Assembly: GCF_008039615.1 (NCBI RefSeq)
Contig: NZ_VDUZ01000054.1
Coordinates: 1 to 57,698, forward strand
Source: Vineibacter terrae
GTDB lineage: Bacteria; Pseudomonadota; Alphaproteobacteria; Reyranellales; Reyranellaceae
Length of the DNA: 57,698 nt
Direction of reading: 5' to 3'
Part shown: piece after piece, positions 22,206 to 31,157 of the stretch
How positions within the stretch are numbered: position 1 is the first letter of the stretch
Layout: the number at the start of each line of letters is the position of its first letter
The notes under the pieces: generated by a model
Database searches by the model: none
What the model saw: only the letters and a program-made list of their open reading frames with translations
Told to the model about the DNA's origin: nothing
Position numbers and translations under genes: made by a program

Positions 22206-23609
22206 ATGGTCCTCACTGCGATGCGGCGCCTTGCTGCCGGGCTGACCTGCGTCGTGCTCGCACAGCCGGCCGCGGCACAGGCGCCGGTGCCGGCACCGCA
22301 CGACAGCGATCCAGCCACGCCGACGACATCCTCGATCCAGTCCTCCCTGGGTGCCCTGGGCGACCCCGGCGGCGTTCGTGCGGCGCTCGCGGTAAAGGGC
22401 GTCACCTACAGCTTCTCATATATCGGCGAGGTGTTCGACAATCTGCGCGGCGGCATCGAACGCGGCGCCGTCTATGAGGGCCGCTTCGACCTGCATTTCG
22501 ACGTCGACCTCGAGAAGCTGGCCGGCCTGACCGGGCTGGCGTTCCACGCGCAGCTCCTTCAGATCCACGGCCGCGGTCCCAGCCGGCGCAAGGTCGGCAA
22601 CCTCATGACCGTCAGCAATATCGAGGCGCTGCCGTCGATCCGCCTGGACGAGCTGTGGCTGGAGCAGACGCTGCTCGACGGCAAGCTGTCGGTGCGGGTG
22701 GGCCAGCTTTCGGCCGACATGGAATTCCTGTCCAGCCAGACCGCATCGGTGTTCATCAACGGCACCTTCGGCTGGCCCGACATCACCAACGAGAACCTGC
22801 CGGCCGGCGGCGACGCCTATCCCTGGGCGACGCCAGGGGTGCGGGTGAAGGTGTTGCCGGCGCCTGGCGTCACGCTGCTGGGCGCGGTCTTCAACGGCGA
22901 TCCTTCGGGTGGTGGCGCCGGCGAGCCGCTGCGCCACAACCAGCACGGCACGCAGTTCCCGCTCCACAATGCGCCGTTCTTCATCGGCGAGGCCGCCTAT
23001 GCCTACAACCAGGAGGATGGTGCGACGGGATTGCCGGGAACGATCAAGCTCGGCGGCTGGTATCACGCTGGCCGATTCAACGATCAGCGCTACGACTCCA
23101 ACGGCGTCTCGCTGGGCGATCCCGCCAGCACGGGCATCGCCCGCCGTGTGCGCGGCAACTATGGCTTCTACACCATGGCCGAGCAGATGCTGTGGCTCAG
23201 GCCTGGGACATCCGACCAGGGGCTGGCCGCGTTCGCGCGCGTCTCGACGGCACCGGGCGATCGCAACCCTGCCGTCTTCTATGCCGATGGCGGCATCACG
23301 TTCAAGGGCGTGCTGTCCCACCGTCCCGACGACATCGCCGGCATCGCCTTCGGCTATGCCAAGGCCTCGAACCGTCTGCGCGCCCAGCAGCGCGATGCAC
23401 GTGCCTTCGGCGCCAACACGCCGATCATCTCAAGCGAGACCGTGATCGAGCTCACCTACCTGGCGCAGCTCGTGCCGGGCTGGACCCTGCAACCCGATTT
23501 CCAATACATCCGGCGGCCAAGCGGCGGCATCGCCAACCCAGCCGACCCTGGCGGCCGGCGCATCAAGAATGCCGCGCTGGTAGGCCTTCGCACCACGATC
23601 CAGTACTGA
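22206..23609 (+). CDS. carbohydrate-selective porin, OprB family
   Basis: 467 residues with a Sec signal peptide (about residues 1-24, ending AQPAAAQ). The mature chain is beta-barrel-like with alternating hydrophobic residues and ends in the aromatic LRTTIQY, the outer-membrane C-terminal Tyr. The blocks [16 protein letters not shown] and [22 protein letters not shown] match OprB porins, which pass sugars across the outer membrane. GGGGGAGA lies 10 bases before the ATG. No ABC sugar transporter adjoins it. Confidence 0.9.
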   Translation: MVLTAMRRLAAGLTCVVLAQPAAAQAPVPAPHDSDPATPTTSSIQSSLGALGDPGGVRAALAVKGVTYSFSYIGEVFDNLRGGIERGAVYEGRFDLHFDVDLEKLAGLTGLAFHAQLLQIHGRGPSRRKVGNLMTVSNIEALPSIRLDELWLEQTLLDGKLSVRVGQLSADMEFLSSQTASVFINGTFGWPDITNENLPAGGDAYPWATPGVRVKVLPAPGVTLLGAVFNGDPSGGGAGEPLRHNQHGTQFPLHNAPFFIGEAAYAYNQEDGATGLPGTIKLGGWYHAGRFNDQRYDSNGVSLGDPASTGIARRVRGNYGFYTMAEQMLWLRPGTSDQGLAAFARVSTAPGDRNPAVFYADGGITFKGVLSHRPDDIAGIAFGYAKASNRLRAQQRDARAFGANTPIISSETVIELTYLAQLVPGWTLQPDFQYIRRPSGGIANPADPGGRRIKNAALVGLRTTIQY

Positions 23610-23647
23610 GGGCTGCTGGCGGTGGATGCGGTGGCGGCGTGCTCGGT

Positions 23648-23781
23648 GTCATCCTGAGCGAAGCGAAGGATCTTTTGAACCGTCCTGCCGCACGGAACGA
23701 TCAAGGGCGCACCATGCCTGAGCGTGCCGGGCTCGTGCGCTTCGATGGGCCCAAAAAATCCTTCGCTGCGCTCAGGATGAC
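23648..23781. repeat. dispersed palindromic repeat, family A-like variant (134 bp)
   Basis: Arms GTCATCCTGAGCGAAGCGAA (23648 on) and the complementary TTCGCTGCGCTCAGGATGAC (to 23781), carrying the sequence type widespread in soil bacteria. Located between the convergent porin and dienelactone hydrolase genes, followed by a decayed R3-like hairpin (about 23850-23883). Confidence 0.8.
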
Positions 23782-23889
23782 AGCGAGGCTGTCATCACGA
23801 GATGTGTCCATCCTGGTGTCAGCGCGGAGAAGGTGGCTCGAAATGCGTACCGGCACCTTCTCCCCGACTGCACGGTGGGAGGAAGTCCC

Positions 23890-24801
23890 TCAGGACTTGC
23901 CGGTCGCCGGCACGCCGTTCTCGTTGAACCAGGCGGTGGCGCGCTTCCAACCGTCCTCGGCCTGCTCCTTGCGATAGGAGGGACGGTAGTCGGCATTGAA
24001 GCCGTGCGGCGTGTCGGGATAGGTGTGGATCGTCGACTTCGTCGCCGCCGGCGTGCCGGCCGCCTTCAGCGCGGCGCGCATCTGGTCGACGGTATCATTG
24101 GGAATGCCGCTGTCAACGCCGCCGTAGAGGCCGAGCACCGGCGCCTTGAGATCCTTCACGACATCGATGGGATGCTTGGGCAGCAGCTCGCTGGCCTGCC
24201 CGACAACGCGGCCATACCAGGCAACGCCGGCCTTGAGGCCGGGATTGTGCGCCGCATAGAGCCACACGATGCGGCCGCCCCAGCAGAAGCCCGTGATGCC
24301 GAGCTTGGTGGTATCGGCCTTGCCCTCGCCCTTTGCGAACGCGACCGTCGAATCGAGGTCGCCCATCACCTGCGCGTCGGGCACCTTGCTGACGATATCC
24401 TTCATCAGGGCCTGGATGTCGCTGACCTTGGTGGCATCGCCCTGCCGGAAATAGAGATCGGGCGCGATCGCGTACCAGCCGGCCTTGGCGAAGCGGCGGC
24501 ACATGTCGGCGATGTGCTGATGCACGCCGAAGATCTCCTGCACCACCAGGACGGTGCCGAAGCCCTGACCCGTCGCCGGATAGGCGCGATAGGCGCTCAT
24601 CTCCTTGCCGTCGGAGGTCTTGACCTTGACCACACCAGCCGTCAGCCCGTCGGTGGGCGTGGTGATCATGGTCTGCGCCTGCACCGGCTGCACCGCCAGG
24701 GAGAAGCCAACGCCCAGGCCCATGGCCACCGGCGCGCCGGCGAACAGCTCGCGCCGCGAGACGCCCGTGTCCGCAACCGTCGTCAAACGATCTCCATCCA
24801 T
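23890..24801 (-). CDS. dienelactone hydrolase family protein with Tat signal
   Basis: 303 residues. A twin-arginine signal SRRELF (15-20) followed by a hydrophobic stretch to about residue 43 (VQAQ) predicts export. The dienelactone hydrolase triad is Cys173 (GFCWGG), Asp230 (YGGVDSG) and His266 (DTPHGF). Such enzymes open cyclic lactones in aromatic degradation, though many exported members act on unknown esters. The open frame runs upstream to 25893 only across the divergent aldolase gene; the ATG at 24801 has a G-rich Shine-Dalgarno. Confidence 0.9.
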   Translation of the reverse strand: MDGDRLTTVADTGVSRRELFAGAPVAMGLGVGFSLAVQPVQAQTMITTPTDGLTAGVVKVKTSDGKEMSAYRAYPATGQGFGTVLVVQEIFGVHQHIADMCRRFAKAGWYAIAPDLYFRQGDATKVSDIQALMKDIVSKVPDAQVMGDLDSTVAFAKGEGKADTTKLGITGFCWGGRIVWLYAAHNPGLKAGVAWYGRVVGQASELLPKHPIDVVKDLKAPVLGLYGGVDSGIPNDTVDQMRAALKAAGTPAATKSTIHTYPDTPHGFNADYRPSYRKEQAEDGWKRATAWFNENGVPATGKS

Positions 24802-25038
24802 TGACCCGCCCCCTTCTACGCACCCCGGACAGTCCGGGGCTTCCGGGGCAGACGGTATGGCGCGCAGCGCCGGCAAGTCGATCACAATCCGGCGAGATTC
24901 CGACACTGGCGGTTTCCGGCCAGTGACGGCTTGCAGCACGCACGGCAGGGTTGTCCCGCAGCACCTGCACTTGACGGCCGCGGCAGCCGGCGCCCAGGAT
25001 CGGTGGTCGACCTCCATCTCCGCAATCAGGAGTCCGCC

Positions 25039-25833
25039 ATGAGCCCGGTCGCCGCCGTCAAGCCGTCGCCGTCCGTCCGTGAGCAGGTCAGCCGCGAGGA
25101 ATGGGACACGCGCGTCGATCTCGCCGCGCTGTACCGGCTGGTGGCGCACTACAACTGGACGGACCTGATCTTCACGCACATCTCGGCCCGCGTGCCGGGA
25201 TCGGAGGATCACTTCCTGATCAATCCCTACGGCATGATGTTCCAGGAGATCACGGCCTCGTCGCTGCTGAAGGTCGATCACGAAGGCAACATCCTGCAGC
25301 CCTCGCCCTATCCCTTCAACAAGGCGGGCTTCGTGATCCACGGCGCGGTGCACATGGGCCGGCCCGACGTGCAGTGCGTGATCCACCTGCACACGAAGGA
25401 CGGCGTCGCGGTGGCGGCGCAGAAGGACGGGCTGCTGCCGCTGTCGCAGCATGCGATGTTCTGCCTGCCCTATCTCAGCTACCACGACTACGAGGGCGTG
25501 GCGCTCGACTATGACGAGCGCACGCGCCTGATCGCCGATCTCGGCGACAAGAAGCTGATGCTGCTGCGCAACCACGGCACCTTGGCGGCCGGCGACACCA
25601 TCGCCGACGCCTGGCTGCACATCCACAACCTGGAGCGCGCCTGCTCGATCCAGATCGCGGCCATGGCCGGCGGCGCGGCGCGGCTGAACATGCCGAGCCA
25701 GGCGGCGATCGATACGGTGCGCCGCCAGGTGACGCGGCGCGAGGGCGTGCAGAGCGGCTTCGAGATGAACACGCTGGCCTGGAACGCCATGCTGCGCATG
25801 ATGGACGCCAAGGATCCGAGCTATCGGAACTGA
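25039..25833 (+). CDS. class II aldolase/adducin family protein
   Basis: 264 residues. Zn ligands His116 and His118 in CVIHLHT and His179 in LLRNHGT match the class II (fuculose-phosphate) aldolase fold. AGGAG precedes the ATG at 25039. Family members cleave sugar phosphates, decarboxylate 3-oxo-tetronate 4-phosphate, or have unknown substrates. No kinase or dehydrogenase partner adjoins it, so the substrate is open. Confidence 0.9.
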   Translation: MSPVAAVKPSPSVREQVSREEWDTRVDLAALYRLVAHYNWTDLIFTHISARVPGSEDHFLINPYGMMFQEITASSLLKVDHEGNILQPSPYPFNKAGFVIHGAVHMGRPDVQCVIHLHTKDGVAVAAQKDGLLPLSQHAMFCLPYLSYHDYEGVALDYDERTRLIADLGDKKLMLLRNHGTLAAGDTIADAWLHIHNLERACSIQIAAMAGGAARLNMPSQAAIDTVRRQVTRREGVQSGFEMNTLAWNAMLRMMDAKDPSYRN

Positions 25834-25851
25834 GGCGGGCCCGACCCGACC

Positions 25852-25937
25852 GTCATCCCGAGCGCAGCGAGGGATCTCCCGCGAATGGCGCACAGTGCGT
25901 CTTGCCGCAGGAGATCCCTCGCTGCGCTCGGGATGAC
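25852..25937. repeat. REPIN-like repeat, family A copy 2
   Basis: 86 bp, arms GTCATCCCGAGCGCAGCGAG / CTCGCTGCGCTCGGGATGAC with a conserved asymmetric core (GCGAATGGCGCACAGTGCG). Between the convergent aldolase and nitronate monooxygenase genes. Confidence 0.9.
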
Positions 25938-25977
25938 GGCAGGAACGGACGGAACACCAGCTCCCAGACCGGGCACC

Positions 25978-27111
25978 TCAATCGGCCAACAGCGCATTCA
26001 TGTGCTCGACCGCTTCGGCGAAATCCTCCTTGAACTCCTGGACCACCGCGCCCGCCGACTTGACGCTGTCGACCAGGCCGACGCCCTGGCCGACAAAGTA
26101 GCTGACGAGCTCGCGCGCCCGCGCGTTGCCGGCGGCGGCCGACCGGTCGATCGAGTGGAAGGCATCGCGGCTGATGAGGGTCTGCAGCGGCATCGGCAGG
26201 GCGCCGGGACTGTCCGGCGACCGGTCCCAGGCTTCGGTCCACGCCGAGCGGAGCTGCCGCGCCGGCTTGCCCGTGCGCCCTCGCGATCGCACGGTGTCGC
26301 GCGACGTGGCCGCGACCATCTTGTCCCGGAAGATCTCGGTGGTCTCGGCCTCGGCCGTCGCCAGCCAAACCGAGCCGGTCCATACGCCGGCGGCGCCCAT
26401 CGCCATGCACGCCGCCATCTGGCGGCCGGTCATGATGCCGCCGGCGGCCAGCACCGGCACGTCGCGGATCGCCTTGACCGCCTTGATCACTTCAGGCACC
26501 ACCACCATGGTCGAGACCTCGCCGCAATGGCCGCCGGCTTCAGTGCCCTGCACGACGAGGATATCGGCGCCGGCCGCAACCTGGCGCACGGCGTGCTCCC
26601 TGGCACCGACAAGCGCCGCGACAGGAACGCCGTGCGCCTTGCCCATATCGACCATTTCCTTCGGCGGCACGCCAAGGGCGTTGGCGATCAGCCGGATCGG
26701 GTGACGAAACGATGCCTCGAGCACAGCCATCGTCCGCTCGGTGTCGAACGGCTGCGGCTGGTCCTGAGCGACCTCGGCCGTGGTCAGCTTGACGCCGTGC
26801 TTCTCGAGCAGCTCACGCGTGAAGTCGCGGTGGCGCTGCGACACGCGGCTTTCCAGGCTCTTCCAGGTGACGTTCTTCTCGCCGGCGGTCGCGATGTTCT
26901 CGGGGATCAGGACATCAAGGCCGTAGGGCTTGCCGTCGATGTGGTCGTCGATCCATTTCAGCTCCTGCTCGATCGACTGGGGCGAATGGCTGGAAGCGCC
27001 CAGCACGCCAAAACCGCCGGCCCGGCTGACCGCGACGACGACGTCACGGCAATGGCTGAACGCCACCAACGGGAACTCGATTCCCAGCATGTCGCAGATC
27101 GGTGACTTCAT
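25978..27111 (-). CDS. nitronate monooxygenase family (2-nitropropane dioxygenase-like)
   Basis: 377 residues, FMN-binding TIM barrel. The catalytic His195 lies in QGTEAGGHCGE; AAGGIMTGRQMAAC and GAAGVWTGSVWL form the phosphate site. It oxidises alkyl nitronates with O2; several members act on propionate-3-nitronate. ATG 27111 is favoured over the ATG at 27159 because the family begins MKSPICDMLGI. An inverted repeat CGATCT-N5-AGATCG (27202-27218) lies upstream. Confidence 0.88.
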   Translation of the reverse strand: MKSPICDMLGIEFPLVAFSHCRDVVVAVSRAGGFGVLGASSHSPQSIEQELKWIDDHIDGKPYGLDVLIPENIATAGEKNVTWKSLESRVSQRHRDFTRELLEKHGVKLTTAEVAQDQPQPFDTERTMAVLEASFRHPIRLIANALGVPPKEMVDMGKAHGVPVAALVGAREHAVRQVAAGADILVVQGTEAGGHCGEVSTMVVVPEVIKAVKAIRDVPVLAAGGIMTGRQMAACMAMGAAGVWTGSVWLATAEAETTEIFRDKMVAATSRDTVRSRGRTGKPARQLRSAWTEAWDRSPDSPGALPMPLQTLISRDAFHSIDRSAAAGNARARELVSYFVGQGVGLVDSVKSAGAVVQEFKEDFAEAVEHMNALLAD

Positions 27112-27253
27112 GGCTAAGCTCGCTTCCTCGCCAGGATAATCTTGCTTTTGATCGAGCATCGTCCGACACGGCTCTTTCCCTGTCCAAGACGAAAAATGGA
27201 TCGATCTATTCGAGATCGCTATAGGTCGCCGTGCGCAGGCCTGCGGACAGCCT

Positions 27254-28441
27254 TCAATCCTCGATGTGCTCCAGCCCCAGATACTCGGGGCTCTGCATTT
27301 CCATCAGGCGCGAGACGACGCGCTCGAACTCGAAGGCGCCGTCGCCCTCGACATAGAGCCGATCCGGCGACGCCTCGGCCGAGCAGATCAGCTTGACCTT
27401 CTTCTCGTAGAGCGCGTCGACCAGGGTCGTGAACCGCCAGGCGCGGTCGCGGTTGCGCGGCGACAGGCGCGGCACGTTGCGCAGGATCACCGTGTGGAAA
27501 TGCTCGGCGATGCACAGGAAGTCGGCGGCGCCCAGCGGCTTGCCGCACCATTCCTCGAAATCGGCCCAGGCGACGCCCGGCGCGGCGCGCGGCACGACCA
27601 CGTCGCGGCCCTGGGTGCGCAGCACGCGGCGGCTGCCCTTGGCGCCGTCGGTGAGGCTGGCGAACGCCTCCTCCAGCTTGCGGTCGGCCCAGGCGCCCGC
27701 CGGCGTGAGATACATGTCGAGCTGACGCAGCCGCCGCAGGCGATAGTCGCGGCCGCCGTCGAGCGCCAGCACCTCCAGCCGCGCCTTGAGCAGGTCGATG
27801 AAGGGCTGGAAACGGTCGCGCTGCAAGCCACCCTTGTAGAGATCGTCCGGCACGCGGTTGGACGTCGCCACCACCGTGACACCTTCGGCAAGCAAGGTGT
27901 CGAAAAGACGCCACAGGATCATGGCGTCGGCGATGTTGGTCACCTGCATCTCATCGAAGCACAGAAGCCGTGTTTCGCTGGCGATGGCGCGTGCAATCGG
28001 CGGAATGGTGTCGGACTCACCGCCATCGGCTGCCGTGACCTGCCGACGGTCGAACAGGCGCTGGTGGACCTCCAGCATGAACTCATGGAAATGCACACGC
28101 CGCTTCTTCGCCACGGGCGCATCGGCGAAGAACAGATCCATCAGCATCGATTTGCCAGTGCCGACAGGGCCCCAGATATAGATGCCGGCCGGCGCCGCGA
28201 CCGGCTTGCGGCCCAGGCCCAGAAGGCGCAGCAGGCCGCCCGGTCGCGGCGCGGCCTGGGCCCTGCGCAGCGCCGCATGCAATGCCTGCAGGCGTTCGGC
28301 CACCCGCCGCTGCTCGGCATCGGCGCGCACCAGGCCGGCGGCCAGCCGCGCCTCGAGATTGGCCAGCGGCCCCTTGCCCGTGGGCGCAGGCATGGCGGTG
28401 GCGGCCGGCGCCGCGTCGTCAGGGGGCAAGGCGACGTTCAT
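27254..28441 (-). CDS. zapE: cell division protein ZapE (AFG1-family ATPase)
   Basis: 395 residues. Walker A GPVGTGKS (91-98) and Walker B LLCFDEM (159-165), with the AFG1 signatures RRVHFHEFMLEVHQRL and ATSNRVPDDLYKGGLQR. ZapE is an FtsZ-associated ATPase in E. coli; mitochondrial Afg1 is its relative. Transcribed alone, divergent from sodC. Assignment is firm by motif order; the division role is by homology. Confidence 0.93.
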   Translation of the reverse strand: MNVALPPDDAAPAATAMPAPTGKGPLANLEARLAAGLVRADAEQRRVAERLQALHAALRRAQAAPRPGGLLRLLGLGRKPVAAPAGIYIWGPVGTGKSMLMDLFFADAPVAKKRRVHFHEFMLEVHQRLFDRRQVTAADGGESDTIPPIARAIASETRLLCFDEMQVTNIADAMILWRLFDTLLAEGVTVVATSNRVPDDLYKGGLQRDRFQPFIDLLKARLEVLALDGGRDYRLRRLRQLDMYLTPAGAWADRKLEEAFASLTDGAKGSRRVLRTQGRDVVVPRAAPGVAWADFEEWCGKPLGAADFLCIAEHFHTVILRNVPRLSPRNRDRAWRFTTLVDALYEKKVKLICSAEASPDRLYVEGDGAFEFERVVSRLMEMQSPEYLGLEHIED

Positions 28442-28598
28442 GGTCCGGCGGCATACCTAGCGATTCGTGCCGACAACGCAACCGGCAACTCGTCGCCGGA
28501 ACCGGCCTTATCTGTTATCGTTGGACTTTGAATGGGCCCGCCCGGGATCCGCCGTGGCCCATTTCCGCCCCTCGACGAGAAAGATCACGGAGACCCTG

Positions 28599-29144
28599 AT
28601 GCGCAAGACCTTGATGTGCATGACGGCAATGGCCCTCTGCGTTGCCGCCGCGACGGCGGTGGCGCAGACGCGCACGACGGTCACGCTCAACCTGATCAAC
28701 GACAAGGGGCCCGGCGCCGCTATCGGCTCGGTGGTGTTCATCGATACGCCCAAGGGACTGGCGATCGAGCCCAACCTCACCGGGCTGCCGCCGGGATCGC
28801 ACGGCTTCCACGTGCACGAGAAGCCCAATTGCGGCCCGGCGGAGCAGGACGGCAAGATGGTGCCCGGCCTCGCCGCCGGCGGCCATTACGATCCCAAGGA
28901 CAGCAAGGCGCATCGCGGCCCCGAGCATGAGGGGCATCTCGGCGACCTGCCGCTGCTGGTGGTTGAGAAGGACGGCGTCAGCACCGCCAAGATGCTCGCC
29001 CCGCGGCTGAAGGTCGCCGACCTGCGCGGCCGGTCGCTGATGGTTCATGCCGGCGGCGACAACTACGCCGACCAGCCACAGCCCCTGGGCGGCGGCGGCG
29101 GCCGCATCGCCTGCGGCGTGTTCGACATCAAGATGGCGAACTAG
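28599..29144 (+). CDS. sodC: superoxide dismutase [Cu-Zn], periplasmic
   Basis: 181 residues with a Sec signal peptide (cleavage about residue 22, ATAVA-QT). Metal ligands are in place: GFHVHE (His71, His73), the zinc loop with GGHYDP (His96), His105, His113 and Asp116, and the C-terminal Cu ligand His150 (LMVHAGGDNY). Cys78 and Cys172 can form the conserved disulfide. It dismutates superoxide in the periplasm. Ends at a strong hairpin shared with the convergent gene. Confidence 0.95.
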   Translation: MRKTLMCMTAMALCVAAATAVAQTRTTVTLNLINDKGPGAAIGSVVFIDTPKGLAIEPNLTGLPPGSHGFHVHEKPNCGPAEQDGKMVPGLAAGGHYDPKDSKAHRGPEHEGHLGDLPLLVVEKDGVSTAKMLAPRLKVADLRGRSLMVHAGGDNYADQPQPLGGGGGRIACGVFDIKMAN

Positions 29145-29145
29145 G

Positions 29146-29214
29146 TTTCGGACCGCGCGCGTCATTATCCGGCGCTTGCGCGCCGGTGCGCGCGTGGACG
29201 CGCGCGGTCCGAAA
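29146..29214. terminator. bidirectional terminator hairpin between sodC and SAF-domain dehydrogenase
   Basis: A perfect 18-bp inverted repeat, TTTCGGACCGCGCGCGTC (29146-29163) and its complement (29197-29214), encloses a second GGCGC-TTGC-GCGCC hairpin. It occupies almost the whole 72-bp gap between two convergent genes. A-tracts on one side and T-tracts on the other suit termination in both directions. Confidence 0.7.
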
Positions 29215-29216
29215 AG

Positions 29217-30578
29217 CTACTGCGCCGCGATGCGGGCGGCGGGGGCGAACATCGCCTCCATCTCGCGCCGGATCTTCACCGCGGCCAGCGAATCATCGAG
29301 CGCGACATCAGCATAGCCGACCGGCTGGCCGGCCTTGATCGGCCGCAGCAGCTTGACGTTGTGCGCCAGCCCCAGCGGCAGGCCGCCGGTGCGCAGCGAC
29401 CTCTCGGCCGGGAACAAGTGGCCGTAGACGGTGTAGCCGCCCTCGCCGTCGAGCATCTCGCCGGCGGCAAGGTCGCGCTTGGCGGTGGCGATGACGTCGG
29501 CATTGAAGCAGATCGCCGTCCCGGTAGGCTCGCGCCGCAGCGCCACGGCCGCCACCGACACCCCGACCTCCAGCCCGATCAAATGCCAGCGCTTGTAGAG
29601 GCAGGCATAGCGGCCCGAGGGGTCGGTCTGCACCATGTACTCCTCGAGGCAGTTGCGGATGTAGTCGGTCTCGGCCTCGAAGCAGACCCAGACGCCCTTG
29701 CGAATCTCGTAGGGGATGGCGCGGCCATCGGCTTCCAGGGCATTGATCACCTCGACCATGCCCTTGGCCTCGAGCTGGCCGCCTTCGCCGCGCGGCCGCA
29801 TCACGTAGGGGATGTCATCGACGCTGGCCGACGGATACGACAATCCCGCCGACGGCACGGCGAGGCCGGTGGCGTTGGCGACGGCGGCGCTCTCGATCGC
29901 AGGCTTGGTGCCGTCGAGGAACGAGTTGAACATCTTCGGGTTGAGGCCGCCGCGCTGCGCCTTCTCCTCGCTCAGGCCCCAGTGCTGCCACACCGTGTCG
30001 GGCGTCGACTGCGCGAAGAACGGCCGCCATTTGTGGCCGCGGCCGGCGGCCACCACCGGGAAGCCGCAGGTGCGGGCCCAGTCGACGAGGTCGCAGATCA
30101 GGGCCGGCTGATCGCCGAAGGCCAGGCTGTAGACGACGCCGGCTTCCTCGGCGCGGCGCGCCAGCAGCGGCCCACAGAAGGCGTCGGCCTCGACCGTGAC
30201 CATCACCACGTGCTTGCCGTGACGGAAGGCCTCGAGCGCGTGGTCGACCGCGGCCACGGGGTTGCCGGTCGCCTCGACGATCACGTCGATCGCCGGATGC
30301 GACACCAGCGTCCGCCAGTCGTCGGAAAGATGCGTGTTGCCGGCCTTCAGCGCCGCGTCGAGCGAGGCGGCGGCGGTGCGGTCCTTGGCCCAGCCGACGC
30401 GATCGAGGTTGGCGCGCGCGCCCTGCGGCGAGAGGTCGGCGATGCCGGCCAGATGCACGCCCGGCGTGTTGGGGATCTGCGCCAGATACATGGCGCCGAA
30501 CTTGCCGGCGCCGATCAGCCCGACGCGGACCGGCTTGTCCTCGGCCTCGCGCTTCAACAGCATGCGGTGGAGGTTCAT
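29217..30578 (-). CDS. NAD(P)-dependent dehydrogenase with C-terminal SAF domain
   Basis: 453 residues. N-terminal Rossmann fold, GLIGAGKFGAMY (20-31), with homoserine-dehydrogenase/GFO-like features (VIVEATGNPVAA). A middle dehydrogenase domain is followed by a C-terminal SAF-like segment (about 370-430: KRDLAAGEMLDGEGGYTVYG, then RPIKAGQPVGYADVAL), as in antifreeze/sialic-acid-synthase-like domains. Substrate unknown; several relatives act in unusual sugar-acid catabolism. The ATG at 30578 overlaps the brnA stop (ATGA), so this enzyme is translationally coupled to the antitoxin gene. Confidence 0.85.
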   Translation of the reverse strand: MNLHRMLLKREAEDKPVRVGLIGAGKFGAMYLAQIPNTPGVHLAGIADLSPQGARANLDRVGWAKDRTAAASLDAALKAGNTHLSDDWRTLVSHPAIDVIVEATGNPVAAVDHALEAFRHGKHVVMVTVEADAFCGPLLARRAEEAGVVYSLAFGDQPALICDLVDWARTCGFPVVAAGRGHKWRPFFAQSTPDTVWQHWGLSEEKAQRGGLNPKMFNSFLDGTKPAIESAAVANATGLAVPSAGLSYPSASVDDIPYVMRPRGEGGQLEAKGMVEVINALEADGRAIPYEIRKGVWVCFEAETDYIRNCLEEYMVQTDPSGRYACLYKRWHLIGLEVGVSVAAVALRREPTGTAICFNADVIATAKRDLAAGEMLDGEGGYTVYGHLFPAERSLRTGGLPLGLAHNVKLLRPIKAGQPVGYADVALDDSLAAVKIRREMEAMFAPAARIAAQ

Positions 30579-30862
30579 CTGCTCGCCTTTCGCTTGGTTG
30601 CTGATCGCGCTCCGGCCTTCATCCGGTCGCGCAGGATGTCGTTCACCCGCGCATCGCTGTCCTTCTGTCGGCGCAGCCATTGCACGACGTCAGTGTCGAG
30701 CTTCATAGTAACGGCGTGTTCCTGTGGACCTTGCACGACACGTGCTGTGGACCAGAATGTATCGTCAGTGACAAACGCGTCCGGGTCGGCTGCGATCCCT
30801 GCCAGGATCTGATCCTCCGTCCGGTTACCGTAGGCGTCCCAGTCAGTGCCATGCGGCGACAT
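30575..30862 (-). CDS. brnA: BrnA antitoxin
   Basis: 95 residues. The C-terminal ribbon-helix-helix HAVTMKLDTDVVQWLRRQ and the TDDTFWSTARVV lead-in are typical of BrnA. It should neutralise BrnT and repress the operon. The ATG at 30862 lies 4 bp after the brnT stop; the longer open frame lies inside brnT. Its own stop overlaps the ATG of the SAF-domain dehydrogenase. The basic tail (RSATKRKASR) is somewhat longer than usual. Confidence 0.88.
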   Translation of the reverse strand: MSPHGTDWDAYGNRTEDQILAGIAADPDAFVTDDTFWSTARVVQGPQEHAVTMKLDTDVVQWLRRQKDSDARVNDILRDRMKAGARSATKRKASR

Positions 30863-30866
30863 TCCC

Positions 30867-31121
30867 CTAGCCCTCGATCGAGCGCCAGGCTGAGATGATG
30901 CGGATTTGGCCATCGTCGTTGACCGTGTAGATGACGGTGGTTTCGTGTCCATTGGCAAGTCCGATAGCGACATTACGGATCTCACCATAATCGAATCGGT
31001 CGTCTTGCCGTTCGGCACGAGGTCCGTCGAACATGCTGACGACGTCCTCGAAAGCGATTCCGTGTTTCGCCAAGTTCAGGCGGTTCTTAGCTGGATCCCA
31101 AGTGAAGCGCGGACTTCGCAC
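30867..31121 (-). CDS. brnT: BrnT toxin (RelE-fold ribonuclease)
   Basis: 84 residues from GTG 31121. BrnT signature FTWDPAKNRLNLAKHGIAF, then an acidic and aromatic middle (FDYGEIRNVAIGL) and the C-terminal RIISAWR. BrnT is an mRNA-cleaving toxin of the BrnTA type II module. First gene of a brnT-brnA-dehydrogenase operon, with a promoter immediately upstream that would place the transcript start close to the GTG. Confidence 0.88.
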   Translation of the reverse strand: MRSPRFTWDPAKNRLNLAKHGIAFEDVVSMFDGPRAERQDDRFDYGEIRNVAIGLANGHETTVIYTVNDDGQIRIISAWRSIEG

Positions 31122-31127
31122 CGCGCC

Positions 31128-31155
31128 ACTATACCCAACCGCCTTGTGCCGTCCA
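31128..31155 (-). promoter_or_regulatory. brnTA promoter
   Basis: On the minus strand, TGGACG (complement of 31150-31155), a 16-bp spacer, then TATAGT (complement of 31128-31133) directly before brnT. The predicted start is within a few bases of the GTG, suggesting a very short or absent leader. BrnA probably represses here. Confidence 0.55.
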
Positions 31156-31157
31156 CC

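Noticed and set aside
24802-25893. N-terminal extension of the dienelactone hydrolase frame
   Set aside because: The extra residues overlap the divergent aldolase gene; the Tat signal and Shine-Dalgarno fix the start at 24801.
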